NCBI GenBank assembly: GCA_016927855.1
Contig: JAFGLV010000034.1
Span: 1 to 64,000, forward strand
Direction of reading: 5' to 3'
DNA from: Sedimentisphaerales bacterium
GTDB lineage: Bacteria > Planctomycetota > Phycisphaerae > Sedimentisphaerales > Anaerobacaceae
DNA length: 64,000 nt
Positions 53,313 through 63,343 of this stretch are shown piece by piece. The notes below the pieces were generated by a model that worked only from the letters and a program-made list of their open reading frames with translations, did not search any database and was not told the origin of the DNA. The position numbers and the translations under genes were made by a program. Numbering within the stretch: position 1 is the stretch's first letter; the number at the start of each line of letters is the position of its first letter.

Positions 53313-54698
53313 TTATAGGGTCCACCCCTCGCGATACTGCGGCTTGACGAAGCCGTTGGCGGTCTCGTCGTTGGTCATGCGCATGTTCTCGCCATCCCAT
53401 TCCAGAAGCTTGTCCGGATTGAGGACCGCGAGGTTGCCCATGACGACGGTCTCGGTAAACGGCCCGGCGTAGTCGAAATTACTGCTGGCGGCCGGTCCGC
53501 CTTTGCAGGCGTTGATCCAGTCCTTCTCGTGCCCGTCGGGACCCCCTTCGACGCGGCGGATGGTCCTCGGCGGCCTGTTCTGCAAGTAGGCGCGCATCTT
53601 GCTCTCGGGGAAGATGCGAGGGTTCTCGCTGTACGTGCCGCACATGAGCTTGCCCTTGTCGCCGACGAAGATCGTGCCGCTCTCGGGAATCTTGCGTTCG
53701 GGCTCAAGGTCATCGGGTCGCTGCGGCAGGATGCCGCCGTCGTACCAGTGCAGTTTCACCGGAGGCATCCCCTCGCGTGCCGGGAACTGGTAGTGTACCA
53801 CCTCGGCCGACGGGTACGTTTCCTTGTTGTCGAAGCGCGTCCACATTTGCTTGACTTCCCAGGAATGGCTGGCTTCGACGCTCGTGGGGTACTTGAGCTT
53901 CAACGCCCAGAAAGCCGCGTCCATCACGTGGCACCCCATGTCGCCCAACGCGCCGGCGCCGAAGTCGATCCAGGCACGCCAGTTGAACGGCAGGTAGGCC
54001 GGGTTGTAGGGTCGCATGGGCGACGGACCTACCCAGAGGTCCCAGTCCAGCGTCTCAGGCACCGGCGGTGTTCCTTCGGGCCGGCCGATCCCCTGAGGCC
54101 AGACCGGACGATTCGTCCAGCAGTGCACCTCGCGCACGTCGCCGATCGCGCTGTCCTGAATCCATTCGCAGATCAGGCGGACTTCTTCGCTCGAATGGCC
54201 CTGGTTGCCCATCTGCGTCTGGACTTTGTACTTGCGCGCCGCTTCGGTCAGCATGCGCGCTTCCCACACGCTGCGCGTCAGCGGCTTCTGCACGTAGACG
54301 TGCTTGCCGCGCTGCATCGCGGCCATCGCGACCACTGTGTGGAGGTGGTCCGGCGTCGCGATCACGACCGCGTCGATATCCTTCTGCTCGTCGAGCATCT
54401 TGCGGAAGTCCGTCCACTTGCGCGCGTTCGGATATTTCTCGAAAACAGGCGCCGCGTACTTCGAGTCCACATCGCACAAGGCCACGATGTTCTCGTCGGC
54501 GCAGTTGGCGATGTTATTCTGGCCCATCCCGCCGACGCCGACCCCGGCAATGTTGAGCTTGTTGCTGGGCGCGGTATTGCCGGCACCGCCCAACACGTGG
54601 CGAGGGACAACGGTAAACGCCGCGACTGCGGCGGCGCTGCCAATGAAATCACGCCGGGTGAGTCTGCCGTTTCGTCTGCGAGCATTCGCGTTCTTCAT
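53313..54698 (-). CDS. Tat-exported Gfo/Idh/MocA oxidoreductase, paralog 7
   Basis: A 461-residue paralog. A long basic n-region ([20 protein letters not shown]) precedes [33 protein letters not shown] is the nucleotide loop. YVQKPLTRS gives Lys138, with Gln for Glu as in paralogs 2 and 3. [14 protein letters not shown] gives His257. [19 protein letters not shown] marks the subtype; the end is [12 protein letters not shown] 54698 follows AAGGAACACGACC; six more codons are open upstream. Confidence 0.88.
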   Translation of the reverse strand: MKNANARRRNGRLTRRDFIGSAAAVAAFTVVPRHVLGGAGNTAPSNKLNIAGVGVGGMGQNNIANCADENIVALCDVDSKYAAPVFEKYPNARKWTDFRKMLDEQKDIDAVVIATPDHLHTVVAMAAMQRGKHVYVQKPLTRSVWEARMLTEAARKYKVQTQMGNQGHSSEEVRLICEWIQDSAIGDVREVHCWTNRPVWPQGIGRPEGTPPVPETLDWDLWVGPSPMRPYNPAYLPFNWRAWIDFGAGALGDMGCHVMDAAFWALKLKYPTSVEASHSWEVKQMWTRFDNKETYPSAEVVHYQFPAREGMPPVKLHWYDGGILPQRPDDLEPERKIPESGTIFVGDKGKLMCGTYSENPRIFPESKMRAYLQNRPPRTIRRVEGGPDGHEKDWINACKGGPAASSNFDYAGPFTETVVMGNLAVLNPDKLLEWDGENMRMTNDETANGFVKPQYREGWTL

Positions 54699-54738
54699 GG
54701 TCGTGTTCCTTCTCAAAATCGGTCTTTGGGGCTCCGTA

Positions 54739-56163
54739 TCATTGCGCCGCGTCTTCGGACGGTTGCGTCGAACCGAGACCTTTCATGCGATCGATCGCTT
54801 CCTGAGCCTGGTCGCGAATCGTGTCGTTCGCGGTCGTCTTGACGATCCCTTCGAGCCTGCCCAGGGCTTGCTGGGGATGGCCTTCGCCGAGGCGTCCGGC
54901 GATCTGAACCACCGCCGATTCGGCCTCCAAACGCAGCGCCGGATCGCTGACATACCCAGCGGCCATTTCCAGCGCCGCCAGCGAGGTCGCGCCGGACAGA
55001 CCCGACAGCACGCGTTTCTTCTCGACCGCGTTAGGTGCCAGGTCCATCGCCTGCTGGTACAGCTCGACGGCCTGCGGCGCCGGCAGGTCGCCGCGCCGAG
55101 CCAGCAACCGAACGAACCCGCGCAAGGCCAGGATTCTGTGTACCTGGCTGTCGGCGGTCTGGGCGATCTTCAGCAGGTCATCCGACGGTTCCGGCGTAGG
55201 CCAGTCGGCCAGCGCTCGGATCGCCGCGTCGCGGACGTCCGCGTCCTGGCTGCGGAGCGCCGCTCTCAACGTCGGCAGGCCGCCGTTGTCGCCTATGCGT
55301 CCGAGCACACGCAAGACAGAAGGCTGATTCGTGGCGTCTTTAACTGTCGCCAGGGCCGCCGAGAGCACTGTTTGAGCCTGACGGTTCGGGTCCTCGATCT
55401 TGTGGACCACCCCCGCGACGGTGATTTCCGCCTCGGTCTGTTCGGCTCGATTCGTCAGGCTCAATAGGAATCGCAACAGCGAGGGGATGTCCTTCGGCTC
55501 GGCCACGACCCTCAGCATCCTGAGTGACTCAATGCGCACTCTCCGATTCTCGTCCTCGGCCGCGGCCAGCAGGGTCTGCGCACCCTGGGCGATATTGCGC
55601 TCGCCTACCGCGCGAATCAACTCAACCTTCGCATTCGCAGAGGCGGAGGCAATCTCGTTCATGACGGTCGCGTCCGTCTCTGGGCCGCGCAATCGATACA
55701 GGCTCGCCCGTGCCGCCGCCTGCTCGGCTCCTTTGGTCTCGGCGGCGCGCCGGGCCAGGAGCAAGACGTTCGACGCATCGCCCAACTGGCCGACAGCCTT
55801 CAGCGCCGCCACGCGCACCGATTCATCCGCATGGCCGCCGGCGGCAACGACCGCCGGAAGCACCGTCGCGTCACCTCGATCGCCCAACGTCGAAAGCAGT
55901 TGCACCTGGAGTGGTGGAGAGAGCTTGGGAAGTTCCGCCGCCAGCGCCTGGGTAAGAGCCGAACCTGGGATGTCCCTGGCGAGGGCAATCGCGCCCGCCT
56001 GTCTCTCGGCGTCACCGCTGGCAAGTTCCTCGATCACCAGATTGACGATTTCCTGGTCACCTTCGTCGGCTTGCACCTCCAGGAGGCCGCACATAAGCAG
56101 CGCGCAAACAAATGTCGCTATCGACAGCAGGCAGTGTCTCTTCAGCCGCAAAACGTACCCCAT
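54739..56163 (-). CDS. exported HEAT-repeat protein
   Basis: A 474-residue protein with a signal-like start ([21 protein letters not shown]) followed entirely by HEAT-like helical pairs. Examples are [33 protein letters not shown] and [20 protein letters not shown]. The array spans about residues 40-460, a scaffold for protein binding. It stands inside the oxidoreductase array, 40 bases from paralog 7. It has the same architecture as HEAT proteins found next to DUF1080 and ThuA genes in planctomycetes. Its partner is unknown. Confidence 0.75.
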   Translation of the reverse strand: MGYVLRLKRHCLLSIATFVCALLMCGLLEVQADEGDQEIVNLVIEELASGDAERQAGAIALARDIPGSALTQALAAELPKLSPPLQVQLLSTLGDRGDATVLPAVVAAGGHADESVRVAALKAVGQLGDASNVLLLARRAAETKGAEQAAARASLYRLRGPETDATVMNEIASASANAKVELIRAVGERNIAQGAQTLLAAAEDENRRVRIESLRMLRVVAEPKDIPSLLRFLLSLTNRAEQTEAEITVAGVVHKIEDPNRQAQTVLSAALATVKDATNQPSVLRVLGRIGDNGGLPTLRAALRSQDADVRDAAIRALADWPTPEPSDDLLKIAQTADSQVHRILALRGFVRLLARRGDLPAPQAVELYQQAMDLAPNAVEKKRVLSGLSGATSLAALEMAAGYVSDPALRLEAESAVVQIAGRLGEGHPQQALGRLEGIVKTTANDTIRDQAQEAIDRMKGLGSTQPSEDAAQ

Positions 56164-56293
56164 TACCTCACGTGGTTCTCAACCTACATTCACGTTAACT
56201 CGGCACTCGTGCCGCCAAGGCTTTGTAGCCGGTCGACGCAGGCATGACGCCTGCCCCTGCGTCTCGGCGCGAGACCGAACGGACGTCGATATT

Positions 56294-56998
56294 TCACCGA
56301 CTGCTGACGGCATCCCGCATGCCTCGCAAGGCCGCGGTGCGCACCAGTTGCGGCACACCCGTCGCAGTCAACGATTGGTAGATTTTCCGCGCACCGGCCC
56401 TGTCGCCCTCCGCCACCATCCGGTCGGCGCACGTCAGGCGTGCATCGTACAGGGCAGGTTTAACCTTCTCGGAGACACCGTCAGCGACCTGGGCCAAGGC
56501 GTTGGCCGCCTCGGCGCCGCCCATCTTGCCCAGCGCGCTGACAGCGGCACAAGCAAGCGCCTCGTCGGAGCTGCGCGCGAGCTTGGCGGTCTCGGAAACC
56601 GCGTCGCGGCAGGCGCGATTGCCCAGCGTGTTGACGATCCCGATCTTGGCTTTGCCTTCGGCCCGTGGCAGCGCCGCCAACAGAGCTTTGTCGACGGCCG
56701 GCCCGGGGATGCGCTCCAGGGCATAGCGCGCCATGTCCGAGAGCTTCTCGTCGGTCAGCAGCTTGGCCAGCGCCGGCACGCAGTCGTCGTTGCCGATGAT
56801 GCTCAACTCGCGACAAACGTACTGCTTGGCCGCATACTTGGCGTCGGAATCCAGCACGCTCAGCAGCGCCGTGCGAATGTTCTTCAGCTCAGTTTCGTTG
56901 CCGAAGCTGGCGCGGATGTGGTCGCTCAATTCCGTGAGCGGCACGCGGCTCTGACCCCAATCATACGTCGTCTTCAACGCTTCTATCTGCTGTTCCAT
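56294..56998 (-). CDS. HEAT-repeat protein, cytoplasmic or short
   Basis: A 234-residue helical-repeat protein without signal peptide. EQQIEALKTTYDWGQSRVPLTEL starts a HEAT-like series including VCRELSIIGNDDCVPALAKLL and VSALGKMGGAEAANALAQVADG. The last repeat, VRTAALRGMRDAV, ends abruptly at the stop. The exported HEAT gene begins 130 bases downstream. Together they resemble a long HEAT protein that has been split by a new signal peptide, but both frames are intact. AGGGAC precedes the ATG. Confidence 0.65.
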   Translation of the reverse strand: MEQQIEALKTTYDWGQSRVPLTELSDHIRASFGNETELKNIRTALLSVLDSDAKYAAKQYVCRELSIIGNDDCVPALAKLLTDEKLSDMARYALERIPGPAVDKALLAALPRAEGKAKIGIVNTLGNRACRDAVSETAKLARSSDEALACAAVSALGKMGGAEAANALAQVADGVSEKVKPALYDARLTCADRMVAEGDRAGARKIYQSLTATGVPQLVRTAALRGMRDAVSSR

Positions 56999-57017
56999 CT
57001 CTTGTCCCTTCTCTGCG

Positions 57018-57917
57018 TCATTCGACAGGCTTGGTATCCACCTTCAGGTCGCCAAAAGCAAACTGGATGCCGTCCAGGTAGTGCTGCAGGATAACCGGGG
57101 TCTGGAAGACCTCGTCGTTGTGCCCGAGCGAGCAGTAGAACACGCGTCCATCGCCCCAGCTCTTGATCCAAGAGATACCGGTGTCGTCATCCGTCGGCTT
57201 CTCCGCCCTGCTCTTGGTCGCCGGGTCGCTCATGTCGAGGCTCATCAGCACCCGCTGTTTGCTGCGTGAGTACAACGGCGGCTCCGTGCGATAGATTTCA
57301 TCCCTGATCTTGAAACCTCGCAAGCCTCTGAAGGCTTGCATCAACGGATGTCCTGGATCGTCGATCTTGATCGCCACGGTCACGTTGCTGGTCCAGGGAT
57401 GGCCGGTGAACTTGCCGCCCATCATTTCCTGGCCTTCGGGCCAACTGTAGAAGTTGTCGGTGGCCGCGTGGACACCGACGATGCCTTTGCCGCTTTTGAC
57501 GAAGTCCATCAGCGCCTGGCAGCGCTCCGGCGTCGTCGCAGGATCGAACTTCAAGGTCGTCGTGTTGTTTAAGCACACTACATCGAACTCAGCCAACCTC
57601 TCGGGCGTGAATACCGCGTAGTCATCCGTGCAGACCACGTCGAACAGGCCGGTCTTTTTGCCCATGATCTCTAGCGCTTTGTTCACCACCGGAATGCTCG
57701 TGTGGAAGAAAGTCTCGCAGCGCCAGAAGATGAGCATCTTCTTCTTAGGCGCGTCAACCGTCGGTTTCGAGGGCATGGCGGCTTCAATCTTCGCAATCTC
57801 CTCGTCCGACAACTGGCGCAACTGTCTGGACGACTGCGCCCACAACGGTCCCGCCACCAGCAGCAGACAGACCGAACCCAACGCCAGAGGCCCGATTATA
57901 CTCGAAACGTTCTTCAT
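57018..57917 (-). CDS. exported ThuA-like domain protein
   Basis: A 299-residue secreted protein of the ThuA/trehalose-utilisation family, which has a class-I glutamine-amidotransferase-like fold. After a signal (SIIGPLALGSVCLLLVAG) the domain begins with KKMLIFWRCETFFHTSIPVV. It continues with EFDVVCLNNTTTL, FVKSGKGIVGVHAATDNFYSWPEG and VTVAIKIDDPGHPLMQAF, and ends with GRVFYCSLGHNDEVFQTP. ThuA and Gfo/Idh/MocA ThuB act together on keto-disaccharides in rhizobia. The HEAT gene starts 19 bases after its stop. Confidence 0.85.
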   Translation of the reverse strand: MKNVSSIIGPLALGSVCLLLVAGPLWAQSSRQLRQLSDEEIAKIEAAMPSKPTVDAPKKKMLIFWRCETFFHTSIPVVNKALEIMGKKTGLFDVVCTDDYAVFTPERLAEFDVVCLNNTTTLKFDPATTPERCQALMDFVKSGKGIVGVHAATDNFYSWPEGQEMMGGKFTGHPWTSNVTVAIKIDDPGHPLMQAFRGLRGFKIRDEIYRTEPPLYSRSKQRVLMSLDMSDPATKSRAEKPTDDDTGISWIKSWGDGRVFYCSLGHNDEVFQTPVILQHYLDGIQFAFGDLKVDTKPVE

Positions 57918-57990
57918 CTTGCCTTCCTTTCAGTGTCTTTGCACTCAACCGTGTCAGCACGAAGCTGAATCATGTCAATATGACGGCCTC

Positions 57991-59352
57991 TCACAAATGC
58001 CATGGACTGTGCATGGGCTGGATGAGCCACCGATTGGCCTCAGGGTCGCCAACGATCTCCTCCTTGAGCGGGTCCCACTTGAAGCCTCGTCCCGTTATCA
58101 TCGCGAGATTGAGCAGGTGACAGATCGTCGCGGTGCGATGGCCCACCTCGGCAGGCGCTACCGGGTCCTGGCGCGTCTTGACGGCGTCGAGAAAATTGCG
58201 ATGGTGCTCGGGGCTGCGACCGAGGTGAATCTCGTCGGGTCCGATGACCTCCTTGAGCAGCGACTCGGGGCTCGCTTCGAGCCGGCCGCCATGGATGTGG
58301 ATGAAGATCCAGCCGTCGGTCCCCTCGAACTTCAGGCCGCGGTCGCCGTCATCGCGCCCGACCATCTTGACGCCGTTGGTATAGGTACACTCGAAGCTGT
58401 ATTTCAGGAACGTGTCGTACAGGCCGGTGGCAGGGCGCCAGCCTTGCGCCGACAGCTCCACCGGTCCGGTGTCGTCCGTATTGTTGCCGAGCTGGGCCAG
58501 GTCGATGATGTGGGCCCCTCGGTCGGTCATCTCGCCGCCGCCGTAATCGAGGATGAACCGCCACCAGAAGTGGCAGGCCCGCTCAGTGTAGGGCCGCCAG
58601 GGTGTGTGACCTTGCCACATCTCCCAGTCCAGGCTTGCAGGCACCGGCATCGGTGGAAACGATGTGCCGGCCAGTTTCGCGATTTCCAGGTGGTGGGGAT
58701 CGCTAGACGGCAAATTCACGCGAATCGTGTGCAGCTTGCCGATGCGCCCATTGCGGATCAGCTCGCACGCGAAGCGCACGCTGTCGTTTGACCGTTCGTG
58801 GCTGCCGGTCTGGAGGACGCGCGCGTATTTCTTGACGGTGTCGCGGATGGCCTTGCTCTCAGGGATGCTGTTGGCCAAGGGCTTTTCACAATAAATGTCC
58901 TTCCCCGCCTTAGCGGCGGCGACCGAGATCACCCCATGCCAATGGTCCGGCGTGCACACCGTCACGGCGTCGATGTCGTCACGCGCCAGCAGGTCGCGAA
59001 AGTCGGCGTACGCCTCGCAGCCTTTGTACCCGCCGGAGGGCGCGTTCGAGCCATAGTAGGCCTCTACCAGGCGCTTGGCAGGTTCGCGACCAGCGCCGCC
59101 GTCTTTGTAGTCTCTGTCCACGTCACAAACCGCGACGACCTGAACGTCGGCGTTGCGCAAGAACGCGTTCATGTTATACGTTCCCTGGCCTCCCACGCCG
59201 ATGCAGCCCATCACGATCCGCGCGCTCGGCGCCACATTGCCCTGGCCGCCCAATGCCGAGGCGGGAATGAGATATGGCACCCCTACCGCCGCGACCGAAG
59301 CGCCCGCGGCTCGACCCAGAAACTGGCGACGCGAATATGTGTGCTTCTTCAT
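57991..59352 (-). CDS. Tat-exported Gfo/Idh/MocA oxidoreductase, paralog 8
   Basis: A 453-residue member of a second subtype, shared with paralogs 9 and 10. HTYSRRQFLGRAAGASVAA is the Tat signal; MGCIGVGGQGTYNMN the nucleotide loop; IYCEKPLANS gives Lys157; MTDRGAHIIDL gives His281. The segment HWHGVISVAAAKAGKDIYCEK is typical for the subtype. HEATED-like repeats are absent; the end is QPMHSPWHL. GGAGG stands six bases before ATG 59352. Confidence 0.88.
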   Translation of the reverse strand: MKKHTYSRRQFLGRAAGASVAAVGVPYLIPASALGGQGNVAPSARIVMGCIGVGGQGTYNMNAFLRNADVQVVAVCDVDRDYKDGGAGREPAKRLVEAYYGSNAPSGGYKGCEAYADFRDLLARDDIDAVTVCTPDHWHGVISVAAAKAGKDIYCEKPLANSIPESKAIRDTVKKYARVLQTGSHERSNDSVRFACELIRNGRIGKLHTIRVNLPSSDPHHLEIAKLAGTSFPPMPVPASLDWEMWQGHTPWRPYTERACHFWWRFILDYGGGEMTDRGAHIIDLAQLGNNTDDTGPVELSAQGWRPATGLYDTFLKYSFECTYTNGVKMVGRDDGDRGLKFEGTDGWIFIHIHGGRLEASPESLLKEVIGPDEIHLGRSPEHHRNFLDAVKTRQDPVAPAEVGHRTATICHLLNLAMITGRGFKWDPLKEEIVGDPEANRWLIQPMHSPWHL

Positions 59353-59372
59353 GGCTTGCCTCCGTCTGTCGG

Positions 59373-60677
59373 CTACAGATGCCACGGACCGCGCATGGGC
59401 CGGGACATCAGCCGCGTTGCCGCGTCGTCGCTGACGAATTCCAGCTTATCGGGGTCCCACTGCACCTTACGGCCCAGGAGCATCGCGATCTCTCCCAGGT
59501 GGCCCACCGTGATCGAGCGATACGCGATATCGATCGGCGTGACGGTCTCGTTGCGCGTCTTGACGCAATCGAGGAAGTTCTGAGTGTGGTCCCGGCTGTC
59601 GTACAGGTGCGTCTCATTGGCGCCGATGACCTCGTCGAGAATGCTGGCCGGCTCCGCCCAGAGTCCGCTGCGATTGACGTGAATCCAGCCCTTCGCGCCG
59701 TACCAGCAGGTGCCCATCCCATGCGGAAGCTGCTGATCGTTGGCGACGACCATCGTCAGATCGTTGGCATACTTGCACGTGAACTTGTAGGCGGTCGGCA
59801 CGTCGTAGATGCCATCACGCGGAAACTCGCCTTTGCCTTCGACCTCGACGGGACCGGTCCGGTCCAGCCCCAGACCCCAGTGCGCGATATCGATATGATG
59901 GCCCGCCCAGTCGGTAAGCTGGCCGCCCGAGTAGTCCATGATCCAGCGCCAGTCCCAATGGGGTGCCTGATCGCTGTACCTGATGAACGAGCGCCACGGC
60001 GCCGGTCCCAGCCAGAAGTCCCAATCCAGCCCTTCCGGCACAGGGGAAACGGGCGGATTGCCCGAGCCGCCTCCGGTGGGCAAGCCAACCTCCACCATCC
60101 CGACCTTGCCAACGCGACCGTTGATGACCAGTTCGCACGCGCGCCGGAACCGCTCCTGCGATCGCTGCCAGCTTCCGGTCTGCCAGATGCGGTTGTAGCG
60201 TTCGACCGCTTCGACCATCAGCTTGCCTTCGTGAATCGTCCGCGCCAGGGGTTTCTCGCCGTACATGTCCTTGCCCGCCCGCGCGCCTGCGATGACGGGA
60301 ATCGCGTGCCAGTGGTCGGGCACCGCCAGGGACAGCGCGTCGATATCACTCCGCGCGATCAACTCGCGGAAGTCGTGGTAGGTCGCACAGTCACGATTGC
60401 CATACTTCTCATCGACGGTCCGCTTGGCCTGAGCCAGGCGCCTCCGGTCCACGTCACAGACCGCCACGACACGGGCGTCGGACTTGCTGAGGAAGCCATT
60501 CATGTTGCTGGTGCCTTGCGAGCCGACGCCGATACAGCCCAGCGTGATCTTATTGCTCGGCGCTTCGGCGCCCAGGACGGACGAAAGAACGACATAGGGA
60601 AACACTACCACGCTCGCGGCTGCACCGGTCGCGGTCTTGAGAAACGCGCGACGGTCGATCTTCTTGCCCTCTTTCAC
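59373..60677 (-). CDS. Tat-exported Gfo/Idh/MocA oxidoreductase, paralog 9
   Basis: A 434-residue second-subtype enzyme. KKIDRRAFLKTATGAAASV is the signal; LGCIGVGSQGTSNMNG the nucleotide loop; MYGEKPLARTIHE gives Lys142, with Gly where Cys is usual. LTDWAGHHIDIAHW gives His260/261. A Gly-Pro rich loop (TGGGSGNPPVSPVPEG) lies before the DWDFWLGPAPW block. The end is PMRGPWHL. A GTG at 60677, preceded by AAAGGG, is the start. It lies 20 bases from paralog 8 and 25 from paralog 10. Confidence 0.87.
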   Translation of the reverse strand: MKEGKKIDRRAFLKTATGAAASVVVFPYVVLSSVLGAEAPSNKITLGCIGVGSQGTSNMNGFLSKSDARVVAVCDVDRRRLAQAKRTVDEKYGNRDCATYHDFRELIARSDIDALSLAVPDHWHAIPVIAGARAGKDMYGEKPLARTIHEGKLMVEAVERYNRIWQTGSWQRSQERFRRACELVINGRVGKVGMVEVGLPTGGGSGNPPVSPVPEGLDWDFWLGPAPWRSFIRYSDQAPHWDWRWIMDYSGGQLTDWAGHHIDIAHWGLGLDRTGPVEVEGKGEFPRDGIYDVPTAYKFTCKYANDLTMVVANDQQLPHGMGTCWYGAKGWIHVNRSGLWAEPASILDEVIGANETHLYDSRDHTQNFLDCVKTRNETVTPIDIAYRSITVGHLGEIAMLLGRKVQWDPDKLEFVSDDAATRLMSRPMRGPWHL

Positions 60678-60702
60678 CGCTAAACCCTTTCACCCACGAA
60701 TG

Positions 60703-62001
60703 TTAGGCCTGCCACGGACTGCGATAAGACCTCGACAGCAGGCGGTTGGCTTCGTCGTCTCCGACGAACACCTCCTTCTCGGGGTCCCAGCGCAGAGGTC
60801 TTTGCAGCTTGTAGGCGATGTTGCCCAGGTGACAGACCGTCACCGACCGGCAACCCGTCTCGATGTCACAGACCGGTTTGGCGCGCTTGCGGATCGCGTC
60901 CAGCCAGTCCACGTAATGATTGTTGCTTTCGTAGAGATGAATCTCGTCGGGCTTGATCTGGACGTCTTTCAACTCCTCAGGTGACGTTCTCAGGTGGCCT
61001 CGATTCGTCTCGACGATCCCCTTTGTCCCGCTGAACAGGACGCCGTTAGCGTTGTCGCGTACCATCGTCACGCCGGAAGCGTACTTGTACGTCAACACCC
61101 TGTAATCTTTGCCGTCGGGCGGGATGATCTCGACGGGACCACTCTCGTCCATCCCCATAGCCCACTGGGCGATGTCGAAGTGGTGCGCACCCCAGTCGGT
61201 CATGGCGCCGCCGCCGAATTCGCTGTGATACCGCCAGTTCGGGAAGACATCCTGGCTGATATGGGGAGAAAGGTCGCTGTTGTAGGTCCGCCACAACGCG
61301 GGTCCGAGCCATCGGTCCCAGTCGAGATAGTCCGGGACCGTCTCAGCCGGCAGAGGCTGATCGGCGGGCGGGCCGCCCACACCGACCGTGATATGCTGTA
61401 GGTCACCGATATACCCGTTGCGAACCAACTCGCAGCCCAGGCGGAAATGCCAGTCGGACCGCTGCATGCTGCCGGTCTGGAACACGCGATTGTAACGCCG
61501 CACCGCGTTGACCATCGCGCGAGCTTCGGCGATCGTCTGCGACAGCGGTTTCTCGCAGTAGATGTCCTTACCTACCCTCGCGGCTTCGATCACACCGATC
61601 GCATGCCAATGGTCCGGCGTCGCGATCACGACGGCATCGATGTCCGCGCGGGCCAGCAACTCGCGGAACTCACCGGCGGCGCCGCAACCCTGGTAAGATG
61701 CGCCACTTCGGCGCGCATAATGCTCGTCGCTGATGCGCTTGGCGCGTTCGAGCTTGAGCTTGTCCACATCGCAGACCGCGAGCACCTGGGCCCCGCGAGC
61801 GTTGAGAAACGATTGCAGCAGGTAGGTGCCCTGCTTGCCACAGCCGATGAAGCCAAGAGTGATGCGCTCGCTTGCGGCAGTGTTGCCGTCCTGTCCGAGA
61901 GCGGAAGAACTGACGAGGTGAGGGATTCCCACCACCCCCACGGCAGTCCCGGCCGCCTTCGCAAGGAATTGACGCCGAGTCACGCCACTTGTGCTGGCCA
62001 T
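60703..62001 (-). CDS. Tat-exported Gfo/Idh/MocA oxidoreductase, paralog 10
   Basis: A 432-residue second-subtype enzyme. TSGVTRRQFLAKAAGTAVG is the signal; LGFIGCGKQGTYLLQS the nucleotide loop, with Cys-Gly-Lys variation; IYCEKPLSQT gives Lys151. MTDWGAHHFDIAQW gives His273/274. DYLDWDRWLGPALWRTYNS and the end RSYRSPWQA define its neighbourhood. The start at 62001 is supported by GGGGAAAGC, and a longer frame upstream overlaps the isomerase gene. It lies 67 bases after that isomerase. Confidence 0.87.
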   Translation of the reverse strand: MASTSGVTRRQFLAKAAGTAVGVVGIPHLVSSSALGQDGNTAASERITLGFIGCGKQGTYLLQSFLNARGAQVLAVCDVDKLKLERAKRISDEHYARRSGASYQGCGAAGEFRELLARADIDAVVIATPDHWHAIGVIEAARVGKDIYCEKPLSQTIAEARAMVNAVRRYNRVFQTGSMQRSDWHFRLGCELVRNGYIGDLQHITVGVGGPPADQPLPAETVPDYLDWDRWLGPALWRTYNSDLSPHISQDVFPNWRYHSEFGGGAMTDWGAHHFDIAQWAMGMDESGPVEIIPPDGKDYRVLTYKYASGVTMVRDNANGVLFSGTKGIVETNRGHLRTSPEELKDVQIKPDEIHLYESNNHYVDWLDAIRKRAKPVCDIETGCRSVTVCHLGNIAYKLQRPLRWDPEKEVFVGDDEANRLLSRSYRSPWQA

Positions 62002-62068
62002 GCTGCTTTCCCCAGGTGCCGACCGGGCCTGCACGCTCGGTGGCGTCCAGGCCCGATCTCGTTGTCTG

Positions 62069-63070
62069 CTACTTCTTCTCGAAGGCCGCGTCGAAGGCGA
62101 TCTGCGACGGCTTAAAATCGGCCTTCTTGATCGCCGCACAGGCCTCGGCGGCGCCGTGCTCACGATCCATGCGGCCGTCCTCCCATTCGATCGAGAGCGG
62201 CCCTTGGTATCCCACGTCGTTCAGCGCGACGATGATCTCCTCGAAGTTGATGTCGCCGTGCCCGATAGAGCGGAAGTCCCAGTACCGGCGCGGGTCGCCG
62301 AAATCGACATGACCGCCGAAAACACCGACCGTCCCGTCCCCGTGGCCCCACCAGACGTCTTTCATGTGAGCGTGGAAGATACGCTCCGAGAACGTGCGGA
62401 TGAACTTGACGTAATCGACGCCCTGATAGCCGAGATGGCTCGGGTCGTAGTTGAAGCCGAAGGATTCGTGTCCCTTGACCGCTTCGAGCGCCCGCTGGGC
62501 GGAAGCGATGTCGAAGGCGATCTCCGTCGGATGGACCTCCAACGCGAACTTGATTCCTTCCTTCTTGAAGGCGTCGAGGATCGGCGTCCAGCGCTTGGCG
62601 AAGTCATCGTAACCGGCTTTGATCATCTCCGGCGAAGCCGGCGGAAAGGAGTACAGCAGGTGCCAGATCGAGCTGCCGGTGAAGCCGTTGACGACCTTGA
62701 CGCCCAGCTTCTTGGCAGCCTTGGCGGTGTCGATCACGCTCTGGGCAGCGCGCTTCTTAATCCCCTCGGGCTGGCCGTCGCCCCACATTTCAGGCGAGAG
62801 GATGGCTTTGTGCCGTGCGTCGATGTTGTCGCACACACACTGGCCGACTAGGTGTGTCGAGATCGCGAACACCTCCAGACCGTGCTTCTCGAGCATGTCG
62901 CGCTTGGCTTTGCAGTAGTTGGGGTCCGCTAGCGCCTTGTTGACTTCGAAGTGGTCGCCCCAGCAGGCCACCTCCAGGCCATCGAAGCCCCAGCTCGCCG
63001 CCTTCTTGGCCAGCTCCTCCAAAGGCAGGTCCGCCCATTGTCCGGTGAAAAGCGTAACAGGTCTAGCCAT
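62069..63070 (-). CDS. xylose-isomerase-like TIM-barrel sugar isomerase/epimerase
   Basis: A 333-residue cytoplasmic AP2Ec-fold protein without signal. [90 protein letters not shown] and [15 protein letters not shown] are the successive barrel strands. They contain the Glu/Asp/His metal residues. It is larger than the barrel of the fusion at 44763 and lacks the signal, so it would process the product inside the cell. AAGGAG stands next to the ATG. Confidence 0.85.
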   Translation of the reverse strand: MARPVTLFTGQWADLPLEELAKKAASWGFDGLEVACWGDHFEVNKALADPNYCKAKRDMLEKHGLEVFAISTHLVGQCVCDNIDARHKAILSPEMWGDGQPEGIKKRAAQSVIDTAKAAKKLGVKVVNGFTGSSIWHLLYSFPPASPEMIKAGYDDFAKRWTPILDAFKKEGIKFALEVHPTEIAFDIASAQRALEAVKGHESFGFNYDPSHLGYQGVDYVKFIRTFSERIFHAHMKDVWWGHGDGTVGVFGGHVDFGDPRRYWDFRSIGHGDINFEEIIVALNDVGYQGPLSIEWEDGRMDREHGAAEACAAIKKADFKPSQIAFDAAFEKK

Positions 63071-63343
63071 CTCCTTGTCTCCTTATGAAATCCAGTTCCC
63101 GGCTATTCCGAAGCGATTCCGTCTCCTGCAAAGAACACTTACCGTTTGCGATTGACTATTGTACCGACGACGGGTGCCCAGGCAACGTATTTTCCAGGGC
63201 ATCGGCGCCCAACCGACACGGCGCACGGCGCGATGCAACTTCATGGGGACTCTTCACTTAGACACGAACGAAAAGACCACCACCAACCGCAATTAGATGT
63301 TAGTTGCGCCCGGCCGAATGGTGTTACACGGCACTTTTGGGCC

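Noticed and set aside
56235-56263. GACGCAGG/CCTGCGTC palindrome between the two HEAT genes
   Set aside because: It can fold in two alternative ways and has no T tract; it may be a short repeat, but not enough for a terminator call.
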